From NCBI GenBank assembly GCA_022578605.1, contig MU394065.1:434001-498000 (forward strand): a DNA stretch of 64,000 bases, in the 5' to 3' direction. The translations under genes and the position numbers were made by a program. How positions within the stretch are numbered: position 1 is the first letter of the stretch; the number at the start of each line of letters is the position of its first letter. This DNA is from Camillea tinctor. Its lineage: Eukaryota; Ascomycota; Sordariomycetes; Xylariales; Xylariaceae. The notes under the pieces are model-generated. The model was not told where the DNA came from. It ran no database searches and was given only the letters and a program-made list of their open reading frames with translations. This document shows, one piece after another, positions 45,401 through 58,782 of the stretch.

Positions 45401-48237
45401 GTAGGTTAGGTAGCTATAGTTTGGAAACCTCTCCAACCCTTTTCACTTCTACATCACCCATGGAAATAGAACAAAACAAACTCTAGTGTAGAAACCCCCC
45501 CAACTTTGATATCTCCACCTTTGACTATGCATACGAAATCTCGTATTCAAAGTTTTTTTTCTTTTCTTTTCTTTCCTCCCTCGTTCTTCATTTCTTTCCT
45601 AGTCTAGTTAGATATAACTGATCTACTCAAGTGTGTGGGTATTATCTGATCCGTAGAAGTAGGAAGTGTGCACTAAATAAATAGCGTCGATGACAGGACT
45701 TAAGACAAGCCAAGGATCCATACGTTGAGAAAAAAAAAAGAATAATATCCGTAGTCGGTACCGAAACGCATACGGATGTGGGGAGATCGAGTACGGGTAA
45801 GGGAAAAGGGTCTCGTTACTTCACACTTCTTTTCTTTGTGGCATCCTACCCTATGCCTGTTCTCTCTATACGATTCCCGATTCTCCGACGCTATGCGCCT
45901 AGATTCTTACGCAAATAACGGACGTTTCGGAGCTTATTATTGTCCTTTCAATCTCGGTCTAGAACCCGAATTTCGCAAAACTACAAGCCTAAATTGAGGT
46001 GATTAGACACCTGGACCATTAAACTAGTTAGTATTACTCAGAGCTAAGTACCTAACCTACCTATTTGTAAAATGTATTGAAAATGATGAAGGAGGTGCAT
46101 AGCAAGTAGCGTATATAAATTCCCATCCATAAATATCGATAAGTATTGTACTCGGGATGAAGAGGACATACCACCCTCAGTTGTATGAGACTGTGAGGGG
46201 CCGAAGATTGTCTCAAGTCTGCAGCATCAAAGCGTTGTACTGTTTAGTTTAAAGACACCTAGGTTTATCAGAAAACAAACAAGGAGGTGTATTAACCTTG
46301 GTATACTGTAACTAGCTACTTGAAGAGGGAGACACAAAAAGGCCTTCAAGATCGACTCGATATATATTGAATATATACACTTAAGCACTTACACCATGCT
46401 AAGAACTAATCCATGAACGTATAATAATGTCCTATCGATTAATCTCCCTAGATGTCATATCAACTTCGAGACTGAATTAGTGTAGTTATCGAACGTAATA
46501 TAAATGTCATCACTTCAAAATACCAGTTTGAAAATACTTACTCAGCCCACATGAATACAGCAAGTGTACTGTTAGAGAAGCAAAGCATATAAGAGCATCG
46601 ACATATAAGCTTCTAGGTCAGTCTCTTGTTCTCCCTTTAAGAATAGGCGGATACGGGGTTCTAATAGAGATACCGTAGACAAGACTCGTTGTCACAATGG
46701 TACGCTGTAGCTGTCGGCGCCAACGACCAAGAGAATGGCCCGCGGTGTCACTTATGAGAATGATATCTGTATATAATACACGGTCACAGTTTTCACATGC
46801 TACATAGCAAGTCAGAAACCTAACTTCCGTGGCACTAGGATTACTCAAGACCTACCGAACACTGGCTAGTGATACCTACCCCCGATATATTATGGCAAGG
46901 GGAGAGGAAGTGAGTCCAGATAAGTCCTGATTAGTGTCATAGTACCTAGGGAACCGTGGTGTCGTAGCTAGAAATGGCCGTATATACCATGTCCCGTATC
47001 TGTATAAAACCCCCGCTTAGTTCTTCCCATCGAAATTACGGAGCTTGATGTTCAACGATATAGGTAATTTGCCTAGTAGCTATAACGCGATACATACTTA
47101 CACTACGCTAGATAGACAAGAGCAACGCTCTATTATAAATAGGAATGAAATGACAAGGAAGAAGGAGTAACCCTAGCTTTTCGTTTGGCTGTAGACTTAA
47201 TCCCGTCTCGAAATATCTCAACTCATCGCCAGCACTGCCTATCTTTGCACGCCTCCCCATGTTGCACCACGATATAAGGGACTCACACACGTGTCTACGT
47301 ACAACACCCGTTAATATACCAAACCTATCAAGCTCTCGACACAGATGCCCACCTATGTGTACCTCCCTTCTATTGTCCCCCTCATCACATCAGCTTCTCT
47401 CTACCCCCCCCCCCCCTATACTCGTACCACAATAATAGCACACCTCCCATCACATACACTTAAGCAACCTAGGCAAGAACACCGATCTATTTGTTATGAA
47501 TAAGTAGGTATGTAGGTATTCCTATTCCAATTCCTATTCTAATGTAATCGCTCATCCAGTGCTTATTCCCAACATACATCTTACAGCCTTCCTAATTTTA
47601 TGCTTTCTTATTCCCAGCAACCACACGTAGATTAGCTGACCCATCACCTTCCCTTTCACGCCATGCAGAGAGCCACCATCACTCCTCCATCTTCCTCTAC
47701 TACGACTGCGAAGAGGGAGGAGTGACTAATCACATATCCCGAAGAAGAAAACAACCTTGATGTCTGAATCTCGTTTCTTTCCGCCCTAGTCTAAACCGCT
47801 GATCCTTTTCGTTCTCCCTGCGCTCTTCCCCCCTTCCCCTTTTCATCCCCTTCCCTCCCTCTCGCTCTATCCCCCACAAATCCCTTATTTTTACAAGAAA
47901 GCTCATGAAATAACTACCTACCTAGGGGAGATAGGCTACTTTACCGTAGATCTCCCCCACCTTACTCGCCTAGATAGAGGCGTGTGTATGGAAGCAAGTG
48001 AACTGAGGATGTAGGTAGTAAATGCTCATACATACATATAAAAAACTCTTACCTTCTCTAAAGGTTAAAAACAAAAAAAACCACGCCTCGCAGAGCTGAA
48101 GAGACAAAGAAAAAAAAAAGAATCCCATGACCAGGCTTTTAGTACGACACAACCAACCAACCTCACCCCTACAAGCTATCTCCATCGAGAGGGGGAACAA
48201 GAACAGAATAAGAAACCATTAATGTCTCGTTGGTCCT
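42452..48237. other. 5.8-kb gene-free region upstream of YOR1
   Basis: The largest gap in the window lies between the YOR1 start and the IES1 stop, both on the minus strand. The first kilobase should hold the YOR1 promoter. The rest is AT-rich with a TATATA block (43048-43074), TAGGTA/CCTAGG words, pyrimidine tracts (43600-43920) and a C-run at 47406-47417. Open frames are below 120 codons, non-conserved in appearance or T-rich. No tRNA fold or transposon end was seen. Confidence 0.5.
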
Positions 48238-50331
48238 TTATGAACTCTCCGTACCATCAGAAGGATCCATGCCGAGTAGTGTCTTGTCAACGTCATCAAG
48301 CTCCTCATCTTCATCCTTGCCATCGCCGTCTTCCCCGCCGCTGCCGATGCCCAGTAACTCCTTTTCCATGTCGTCAAGGTCATCGGCGTCTTCCATGGTA
48401 ACATCGCCATTGCTATTACCATTACTGTTGCCATTTGGCTTGAGCTTGGAGACCTCTCTCTTATCTCGGCTTCCTCTTTCACTCTCCATCTGCTCGGGAG
48501 CAGCGTCATCCTCAGGAACGGCAGGTGCTCGCCTCTTGATTGGTGGTACAACCCCTAACCCTGAACGGCTGTCCCATCGTGCAAGCCGTCGGTCTGATCT
48601 TCTCAGTGCAGCAGAATAGGAAGCAAATTCCTCACCAAAGTCGTCCTCTTCACGAGTAAGTGGGCAGAGACCGCCAAAGCCCCGGTCGCGGAAAGTGCCT
48701 TTGTCAATCGGGAACATCCGATATCCTTCATCATCACTATCTAGAAAGGGGTCTGCCATTGCCTCGAGGCGATGCTTCGCGCGGATAAGAATGCCCTCCT
48801 GCCGGCGTACCTTCCGGGAGCGGTGATGATGACGTCGCAGCCCACGGTCAAGGATATATTCTACGCGTTGGTTGCGGTTCCGCTCCACTGCTAGTTGGTG
48901 TGCGGTGGGGGGCCGCGGCTTTCGCGGTACGATGCCCTCAAGAACGTGGGGTCCAGGCCCAGCCGGTGATGAGCCCTCAAATATTTGGTATTTCAGGGGT
49001 GCGCCGCCCCGTCGCCCAGTGCTATTGGGACCGATGCGAGATAGCGCCCTTGGGGGTGGAGTGGACCGTGTGCTATCTAGATCCGACTCGTGCTTAGACG
49101 GTCGGATGCGTGGGAGGATGGCTGCGGTAGGTCCATCCTCGGCTAGGAGCTTCGCCCTCGAACCTCGCTTGGCCTGATGATCGGCCATATACGCCTGATC
49201 TGCTGCAATGATCTTGGCTCTGTGGTTTTGTTTCTCGCGGCCAAACTCGATTTCTTCCTTAGTGTCAATGTTTTCGGCCTCTTCTTGCTCCTTAGTCAAC
49301 TCTTCCATTCGGGGTACACCTTGATTTGCAACCTCGGTTCCGTAATCGACACCGGGACCAAATGGGTTCTCCTCGCAGCCTTCTTCCGTAAAGTCTGATT
49401 CCAGATACTGCCACATTAGCCACAAGAAAGCTCTTGCTCGTGACTTGCTGGAATAGCTGGTCTTCATAATAAGGTCGTGGAACTCTCCACCAGCGGGGAA
49501 ATGAAGCTCAGCAACGTGGGAAGCTTGCTGGCAGATGAGGAAAATGAGATTGACGGGGTTGGACCGCGGGGGGACTTTTTCCTTAAACTCGTTTAGGTCG
49601 TGTGGTTCGGGTCGATCTTCGGCTGCACCTTTAAGGATGGACTTCAATCTCGGTGCATCTTGAAGTTGCTTGTAGGCTGAAGCATCCTGGTGGGCTTGTA
49701 GGGAGGGGATTGCGTGATATGTTCGGAGTTGAGCTCGCATTTCGGGGAAGACTATAGTATATAATATCAGCACATGAGTTGAGCCATTTAGGGGGAAGGA
49801 GAGGAAAAGGGAAAGGGAAAGGGAAAGGCAAAGAGAAAGAGATATCATCGTACAATTTAGTGTGGTATTCATTCGACCGACATTGACTAGCAAACAGACC
49901 ATGGCCATACTCTTCGCAGCCTCGCGATCACTAAGCAACTTGTCACGAAGAACCTTGCTAGTCTTGCTACTTCTAGCCATAGTGTCAATGTATAGATCAG
50001 CAAAGCTTTGCTTCTCATCAGGCTTGTCAGCCTCGTAGCTATTAGTGAAGACTTTGGTGTCATCATCAAAAACAGCACGAAGGAAGTCATATTGGATGTC
50101 TTTCCTCCATAAGGGCTCGCCATCCTCTTTCTTCAAATGCCTAATCTTGCCAACAACAGAGAACGAACCCCCAGCAGTAGAAGAGGCAGCAGCCTTAGAT
50201 TTCCTTTTGTTGCTGGGACCCGATTCAGTGCCGACCATGCTGGTATCAACATTGTCGCCTGCCGGTGTGCCGGCTGGACTGGTTGCGCGCGACCAGCGAC
50301 CTGGATCTGCCGAGTCCTCTCTAGACCCCAT
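48238..50331 (-). CDS. IES1: Ies1-like subunit of the INO80 chromatin-remodelling complex
   Basis: Exons 50331-49854 and 49751-48238 give 663 residues. The diagnostic N-terminal block is LKKEDGEPLWRKDIQ, YDFLRAVFDD and ADLYIDTMARSSKTSK, followed by the YSSKSRARAFLWLMWQYLE segment; the C-terminal half is charged and disordered, ending in acidic repeats. This matches Ino eighty subunit 1 of fungi, which sits in the species-specific module of INO80. The 102-bp intron is a multiple of three and has no in-frame stop, so an unspliced message encodes 697 residues with a hydrophobic 34-residue insert. Splicing is preferred because the insert is Leu/Ser low-complexity and the GT and AG sites fit. Confidence 0.88.
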   Translation of the reverse strand: MGSREDSADPGRWSRATSPAGTPAGDNVDTSMVGTESGPSNKRKSKAAASSTAGGSFSVVGKIRHLKKEDGEPLWRKDIQYDFLRAVFDDDTKVFTNSYEADKPDEKQSFADLYIDTMARSSKTSKVLRDKLLSDREAAKSMAMVCLLVNVGRMNTTLNCTMISLSLCLSLSLSLFLSFPLNGSTHVLILYTIVFPEMRAQLRTYHAIPSLQAHQDASAYKQLQDAPRLKSILKGAAEDRPEPHDLNEFKEKVPPRSNPVNLIFLICQQASHVAELHFPAGGEFHDLIMKTSYSSKSRARAFLWLMWQYLESDFTEEGCEENPFGPGVDYGTEVANQGVPRMEELTKEQEEAENIDTKEEIEFGREKQNHRAKIIAADQAYMADHQAKRGSRAKLLAEDGPTAAILPRIRPSKHESDLDSTRSTPPPRALSRIGPNSTGRRGGAPLKYQIFEGSSPAGPGPHVLEGIVPRKPRPPTAHQLAVERNRNQRVEYILDRGLRRHHHRSRKVRRQEGILIRAKHRLEAMADPFLDSDDEGYRMFPIDKGTFRDRGFGGLCPLTREEDDFGEEFASYSAALRRSDRRLARWDSRSGLGVVPPIKRRAPAVPEDDAAPEQMESERGSRDKREVSKLKPNGNSNGNSNGDVTMEDADDLDDMEKELLGIGSGGEDGDGKDEDEELDDVDKTLLGMDPSDGTESS

Positions 50332-52194
50332 TGTGGATTGAAGGAGCCGCCGACTGCAGATTGGAGGTTGATGCGGATTTTGGGGGGGTGGTAGGACGAT
50401 GCAGTCGGCGAGGTAATTAGGGAAAAAAATTTATCACGTTCACGGTGGCAATCAGGAATGGGAAAAAAAAGAAAAAAAGAAGAGAAAAAGAATAGGAATG
50501 GAATGGGAATGATAAATAGACAACAGAAATAGACTTTTTCAATTTGCCTAGCACAATAGGCGTAGGCAGAAAAGATATGGTGATTATTGACCCATCATCA
50601 ATAATTGTTGCTTGTTGTTTTATTTTATTTTTCTTAATTGTAAATGCACAAGGACCAGAAGATGTTGGGTGGTGCAAGACCTGGAGAAATAATAAAGGGA
50701 GGAAGATTACAAGTGTAGCTAAGGGAATGAAGAAGAGGCAGGTATGTTCAAATGTCGCGTCACATTTCCACTTTCCACTTTCCACTTCTCACGGGGTCGC
50801 TTCCCCAAATAGTACCACTGCGAATAACCTTTAGTGGATCGGACATACCTCATCTGTACCCTAGTGGTTAATGGCTTCATGTACCTACCTGACAGGTACC
50901 TAGGTACTCAGCCACCTACTCTACATGATTACATAATATGAAAGCCACACTACCTAATCCAATCAGACTGACCTCAACCCCATGACAGCATCAAAATTTA
51001 TTCTACTTAGGTAAATTCCAATTGTAGGAGATGAAGTGTTCAGCATGGTCGTCTTTACTAATACTCCATACGTAATGGGTTTCTACGCGTTCAAGACATC
51101 ACGAGAATTAAAGCACATAAAACACCAATAAAGTAATAGAACAGGTTTTTTTTTTTATTTGGGAATTCTCAGTCCGTCGTAAATGGTTCCTGTGCTGGTC
51201 CACCACAACGCGGAGAACCCGAGGGCCTAAAACGGGCTCAGTTGATATCTGCAATAGCATTATCGTGTCGGCAGATGGAATCTTAGCTTTTTTTTTAATT
51301 CCATATGCCGTAATCATTTCATCAGAGCAGATCCCAGACATGCTCATGCTCTATGCATCCTATGACGTCTGGAAACCGTGCCTGCTCACCGAGACGCCGT
51401 GATTATTTTTTTTCTCGCGAACCACCGAAATTACCATTCTATGTTCATCGCCCTCCGCAGGGTTGATCCCCATGCCATGGTGAGCCCTTTAAGAACTAGA
51501 GCTCGATTGACCAGAAAAAAAAACCGAGAAATCCACTTTTGTCTATGAATATGCCGGCAACAAATCCGCGGCCACGCGGTAACGCGCATTACCCCTTCTA
51601 TGAGAATGCGAGAGGAAAGAAAAAAGATCTCGGGCCCCCTTCTAAAGGGCAAAAGCAGGTACATCGAAGCAGAGATTATCGTCATCGTCGTAAAGGCGTC
51701 GGTCCACATGAAAACCAGCATCTTCTAATCTGATGATGAATATCCCCCGAGACTCTCTGATAAAGGCACGTATTTCTTGGCCTCCAAGCGTCTCTCATGC
51801 AGCTGCTCATAAATGTAGTCCCCCGTGGTCTTCTATGGGTATCAAGTCGTGGGGGTGTAAGGGTGCAGCCGTAACAAAGACAAATGCCATCTATCATATG
51901 CCGGAGTTCTATACTATAGAACTCAAACCTGCCGATCCTAACTGGAGGCCGGAACTCATGTCTGCCGTAGAAGGGTGAAAGTCGGGAAATGTCGAAATGC
52001 CAAGAGTAGTTTGTGTAAAGCAACCGAATTCGCAAATGAACAGGAAAAATGAGAAATAATGATAAAAAAATGAAAAAGAGAGAGACTAGCGTAGCACATA
52101 ATTGTGTACTCGTCCCAATTCCACTATCCCTAATACTGGGGAAGTACTGTCGTAAAGATGTGGAAAATGTCCCCATGAAAATGCGATGGTAAAT
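50332..52194. other. Spacer between IES1 promoter and DED1 3' end
   Basis: 1.9 kb. The IES1 promoter lies on the left and the DED1 3' UTR on the right. Between about 51160 and 51980 the base composition is less AT-rich and several 60-165-codon frames overlap on both strands, but none shows a known domain, and frames disagree between adjacent segments. I leave it as unassigned. Confidence 0.45.
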
Positions 52195-54399
<2,205 letters not shown>

Positions 54400-56295
54400 G
54401 TTGACGATGTCGAATGAGGGGCAGTTGGAAGTTGGCAGGTGCCTGTTTGTACAGACGGAAATGAATTGGGGCAGTGAAAAACTTTTTTCTCGTACGGAAC
54501 CCAGCCGATTAATCTCTCGAAAAGAACGAATGTGTTCCCTTGAAGAGAAATGAAAGGCAGAGGGGGAAGAAAAAAAACAATAGAAAGAATTAGTGTATGT
54601 GCAGACAAATCCTTCCTCTAACAAAACCAAGGTAGGAAAAGATGCCGATGGTATTGGGGAGGGAAAGGTGGAAAAAAAAGATGTAAAAACTTTTTTGCCT
54701 TTGGGAAAAAAGAAGATTAAGTATCTAATCGTTGCTGCAGTAGGAAAAAGTTGTGTGATGAGCGATGCAGGTGACGAGTCGTGCGGACGACGGCAGATAG
54801 CACACACGTTCTATGTCGTGCCTTCAGAATTCCTTTAGAAAAAAAGAAAAAGAAAGCAAAACGAAATCTTTTCAAAGGAAAATGAAAAACCCTTGAAAAA
54901 AAAAGCAGATACTTTTCTTTTTTTATTTTAAACTTTTTTTTGGCAGAAAGAATTCCCAGGAGAGGAGAGGGGGGGAAGAGAGAGGGATTGATGTGTTGTT
55001 GAGGTTGGGTAAGGGAAAGAGATTGTGGGGGAGAGAAGAGATTTAATTAGATGGGAAAGAGAAAAGAAAAAAAAAGTCGAGGCATCAAGTTCTGCAGGTG
55101 CGTTCGAAGCAAAGGAGAGAGAAAAAAAAGTCGAGACTTGGGTTTAGTGTCTGACTAGCACTTATCGGCACCAAAGGACCCCGTAAATTGGGAAGATCTG
55201 TTAGTGCTAGTATGTACCTTTACTGCAGAATAGTATCTGAGCCACTAGGATGGGTCTGTACTATTGTAGGTACTTGCATCTGATACGCATCGCTTCCTTG
55301 TTCATCATTGCACCTTTTTTTTTTTTTTTTGCCTCTCAGGGTTGCTAAAGACAAGTTACCTACTAGGGAAAAGGGAATGGCAAAAAGAAGAAGAAAAAAG
55401 AAGAAGAAAAGGAGGAAGGTTCACTAAATACCTATCTACATTCTTACTGGTTCTTCAAATATGATTAGATCATAGGTTATGTAGGTAGATGGTTTCTCTT
55501 CCAGCTTTTGCTCTCTCTCTTCCTGCCGTCTCACTTGATGTGAGTGTACCTAATGTATTTCCCTCTTGCCTTCATCTACATGACCTGTAACCTTATTCCC
55601 ACCTTAATAATACCTCAATCCTCAAGATGTACTGCAACATATGTACCTAGGTACATAACATTGATCTGTCCTGTATTTTATGTAACCTGGGTATATATTT
55701 ACTTTTGTATGCCCTATAATGTTGAATATTAATAGACCCTGTATGCATATCCTCCCCGCAGACCTTGTATGTGGTGGCCCAAGTGTATTGTTGAAGTTTA
55801 CGTGACTCTTGTTGCTTTGTTCAGCTGAATCAGATTTGATTTGGATGATGTATGTGTACTCTTCAGTGGCAATTTTGATTCCCAAGTTCAAGATTATTTA
55901 TTTGGACATACTATTAGCAACCTCTTATTATGTACATACACTTCTATTGACGGTAGTCTCTTTTGTCTTTCTATCTATCGAACAGACTAAACCCTACTTC
56001 TCTCTCCGTTAATAGACATTAACAGACCAGTACATACGTAAACTGCTCACTAACTACTAGGTAAAACCTATCGCCACTGCGCCGAGGCCCCCACTCATTA
56101 TCTTAAGAGACCAAACTGATCTAGGTAATAGCGCAGGTAGACCTGCTTTTTCCCCTTTGGCTTCTTTCCTTTTCATCTTATTGGACAGACAACCTTGAGC
56201 AAGTAGTAACGACAAAAAGTAAAACCCCTAAGGAAGTCGCTATAGTTCATATACCTATTGCTTAAATCCATCATCACTAGCCTTGTGTACCAAAG

Positions 56296-56336
56296 GTAGT
56301 GTTAGTATTCGTATTAGTATTAGTATTAGTGTTAGT
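56296..56336. repeat. Degenerate (TAGTAT/TAGTGT) hexanucleotide repeat
   Basis: About six units of TTAGTG, TTAGTA and related forms in tandem within non-coding DNA. Confidence 0.8.
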
Positions 56337-57250
56337 GAATATTATGTATGTATTGATACGACTATAGCAGACAGCCTTGAAGGTAACCTTTTTTTTTTCT
56401 TCCTAATGTAACTATCTAATCTCCTTACTGAAAGCACGAGAAGAAGAAAAAATTAGTGTACACTAACAACAAACAGGCGACACAAAAGCCTGCAAGGCTT
56501 GCAGCTTCAGACTCTCATCAGGGGAAAGGCCAATGTGACTCTGCTGCAACAGGAGGCTAGATTGCGCCAATAGGATCCCTTCCTGCTAAGTAGAGAGGTG
56601 AGGATCATGCAGTATCTCACCGCCCACGTTTGGGCTCCGACGAGAGGAAAATTCTGCTCTGTAGTGTACACCGCCGGCGAGTTGGTCTGTTTGCTGATTG
56701 GCCCTCGATAATACTAATACGGGGCATAAGTGACGACAACTGGGCACCCACAAGAAAACACTACCCCACCTTGAGGAAGGAGAGGATGGAGAGAAAGGTC
56801 CCCTACATTCGCTAAGAGCCTTTCCCAAAACCTAAGGGTCTTGGTGTGCATCCCCTACTATGTACATACGAATATGTACATACGAAGCCCGATTGACTTG
56901 CTGCTACGAGATACGCTGTTTGTGTTTGGTTTGGTCAACAATAACCATACGTGATAGGTGTTATGACATAGATCTTGTTGATACGTCGGCACCTATCCAG
57001 GGGACCTTTAACTTGTCACCACTCAAGCAGGGTACGGGCAGGCCGAGCTGAGAACACTTATTCAGTGCATTTGCTGTGTGAGTGAGTTGTGCTTGGGGCT
57101 ATTGATGGACTGCTGGACTGATGCTATTGCTGCTTCTTCTTCTCAACAGCTGTCAACAAAACATGACTGCACCTAGCTTTTTACCTAGCTGTGCACTATC
57201 TGGCCTACTTAGTAGACAACTCATACCTAAACTATCACCCGACTAGACAA

Positions 57251-57297
57251 ACACATACACACACACACACACACATACTCTCTCTCTCTCTCTCTCT
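57251..57297. repeat. (CA)n(CT)n compound microsatellite
   Basis: About twelve CA units (one CATA interruption) are followed directly by about ten CT units, roughly 230 bp past the PRE1 stop codon. Confidence 0.9.
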
Positions 57298-57528
57298 GTC
57301 TCTCTTTCTTTTTCTGTCTCTGTCACTGTCACTCTCACGCGCGCACATATACATACGTACATACATACGCAGCTGGAGACTTGGGTAGAGCTTCGTACTA
57401 ATCGTGAGGTCGTGATCATTCCGACGACTGGTCTTTTAGCTGCTATCTGGTCCTTGACCCAACCTGGGGTTCTAATGTACACTTGCAGCTCTCGGGACAA
57501 GCTCTCGGGATGCAGGCTCTCTCTCCTC

Positions 57529-58265
57529 TCAAGCACACTTGACTACCTTATCATCATTGAATTCAATATCCCGGACGCCGTCCTTAGTTACCGCCTTGAC
57601 CGTCATGCCCTTGAAGTCGATGGGCAGACGTCTCTTGAGCTCGTCGGTGCACATCTCGAGAACCTTGATGCCCTGAACCAGTGTCATGTCCGGGTGGTGG
57701 TGCTTGTCCAGGATGGAGAGGCAGTAGTATTGGGCGTAGCCGTGGGCAGCGTAGGGCACGGGTGCCAGAGCAGCTAGGTAGTCTAGCCAGAACAGGCTGG
57801 GCTTGTGGGTGATGGGGTCAACGCCTCCCAGAAGTAGGTTCACATTGTAAGGCTTCCGTGATCTTAAACTCGACGCAAGCTCGCCTCGGACGTAGTGTGC
57901 TAGGGCCGAGGGGGATAGGTCGGACTCGTTTCGCATCGAATAGAGCTGTGCATTGGCTTGGATGTATTCCGAGAATTGGACTGTCTGCGGTCAGCGTTTG
58001 GCTCCCAAGTGCTTTCCCCTGCTTTCCCCGCATCAGACATACTTGTGTCTCCAGCTTCTCCCGCAAATGCGACCAGCGTGTGCTTGTTCAGCTGTCTCGT
58101 CTTGTCGTCGGAGGCTTTGAGGATGGTAGCACCTCGCATCGCAGCTTTTGAAGCTGCAATCAAGGTGAAGTCCTTGCCTGTGATTCCTAGTAACACCTCC
58201 CTGGTAAGGTCAGCTATGAGCGATAGGCTGTAATAGGCATTAGGAAGACGTGGGTTATCTTACAT
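57529..58265 (-). CDS. PRE1: 20S proteasome subunit beta type-4 (Pre1)
   Basis: Exons 58265-58264, 58200-58043 and 57980-57529 give 203 residues. The protein begins MEVLLGITGKDF and continues AASKAAMRGATILKASDDKTRQLN, the hallmark of the non-catalytic beta4 subunit, which keeps no propeptide and no active-site Thr1. It pairs in the beta ring of the 26S proteasome. The start codon is split by the first intron: AT at 58265-58264, then G as the first base of exon 2 (acceptor TTACCAG). No other ATG in exon 2 would keep the conserved N terminus. Both introns are 62-63 bp with clean signals. A divergent promoter is shared with RRP9. Confidence 0.93.
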
Positions 58266-58782
58266 ATTGCCGGATTGTGTATGATAGTTCTTGGGCTCTG
58301 GAAAATATTTGGGGGAGGGGGGAGAAGAAGGCGAGTGCTGTCGTGGGGTTCAATTGTGTGTATCTTGATGTTAATTCTGGACGCGCAAGGTAGCTACAGC
58401 CTGGTCAGCCTCATGAGAGCTCTAGGTTAGGCAAATAGGTAGGTTATAGGTACGTACACTAACTACTCTACACTATGATCGGAGGGGAACGGTGGATTGG
58501 GAGAGGAATGCCCGTGCTACCTTTAGGTGATTTATTAGGTAAGTAATCGGTGGTCGGAGTGTCAGAGATGTAAAGCGCATACAAGCCACAACCTGTGGTT
58601 CAGGTGCTTCGCCCCACTATACCTTTTTTTGCGGGACCCTTGCCAATTGAGCTTGTCCCGCAACTTTTTTTTTTTTTTTTTCATATCGAAGACGACGATT
58701 CTTTTCACAGGCAAATCTTGCAAGGTGACGAGCACGCGCCCACGCTGCCACAACGGAAGCTCGATCCACTGCGCACATCAAC
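58266..58782. other. Divergent promoter, PRE1 / RRP9
   Basis: 517 bp between start codons. It contains CTCTAGGTTAGG-type words (58419-58430) and a 15-base T-run at about 58666-58680. No known proteasome control element was recognised by eye. Confidence 0.6.

Larger units (their letters stand above)
54400..57528. other. Spacer upstream of DED1, to the PRE1 3' end
   Basis: 3.1 kb. The first part (54400-55100) is purine-rich DED1 leader and promoter. It is followed by AT-rich DNA with a 16-base T-run (55315-55330), TAGTAT repeats (56296-56336) and a CA/CT microsatellite (57251-57297). No supported gene. Confidence 0.55.

Noticed and set aside
42452..48237. Relic transposon or RIP-mutated repeat
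   Set aside because: AT-richness alone is seen, with no terminal repeats, no transposase or reverse-transcriptase-like fragments and no second copy in the window.
51682..52176. 164-codon minus-strand frame near the DED1 3' end
   Set aside because: No recognisable domain, non-ATG-like start context and overlapping frames on both strands; kept only as an unassigned interval.
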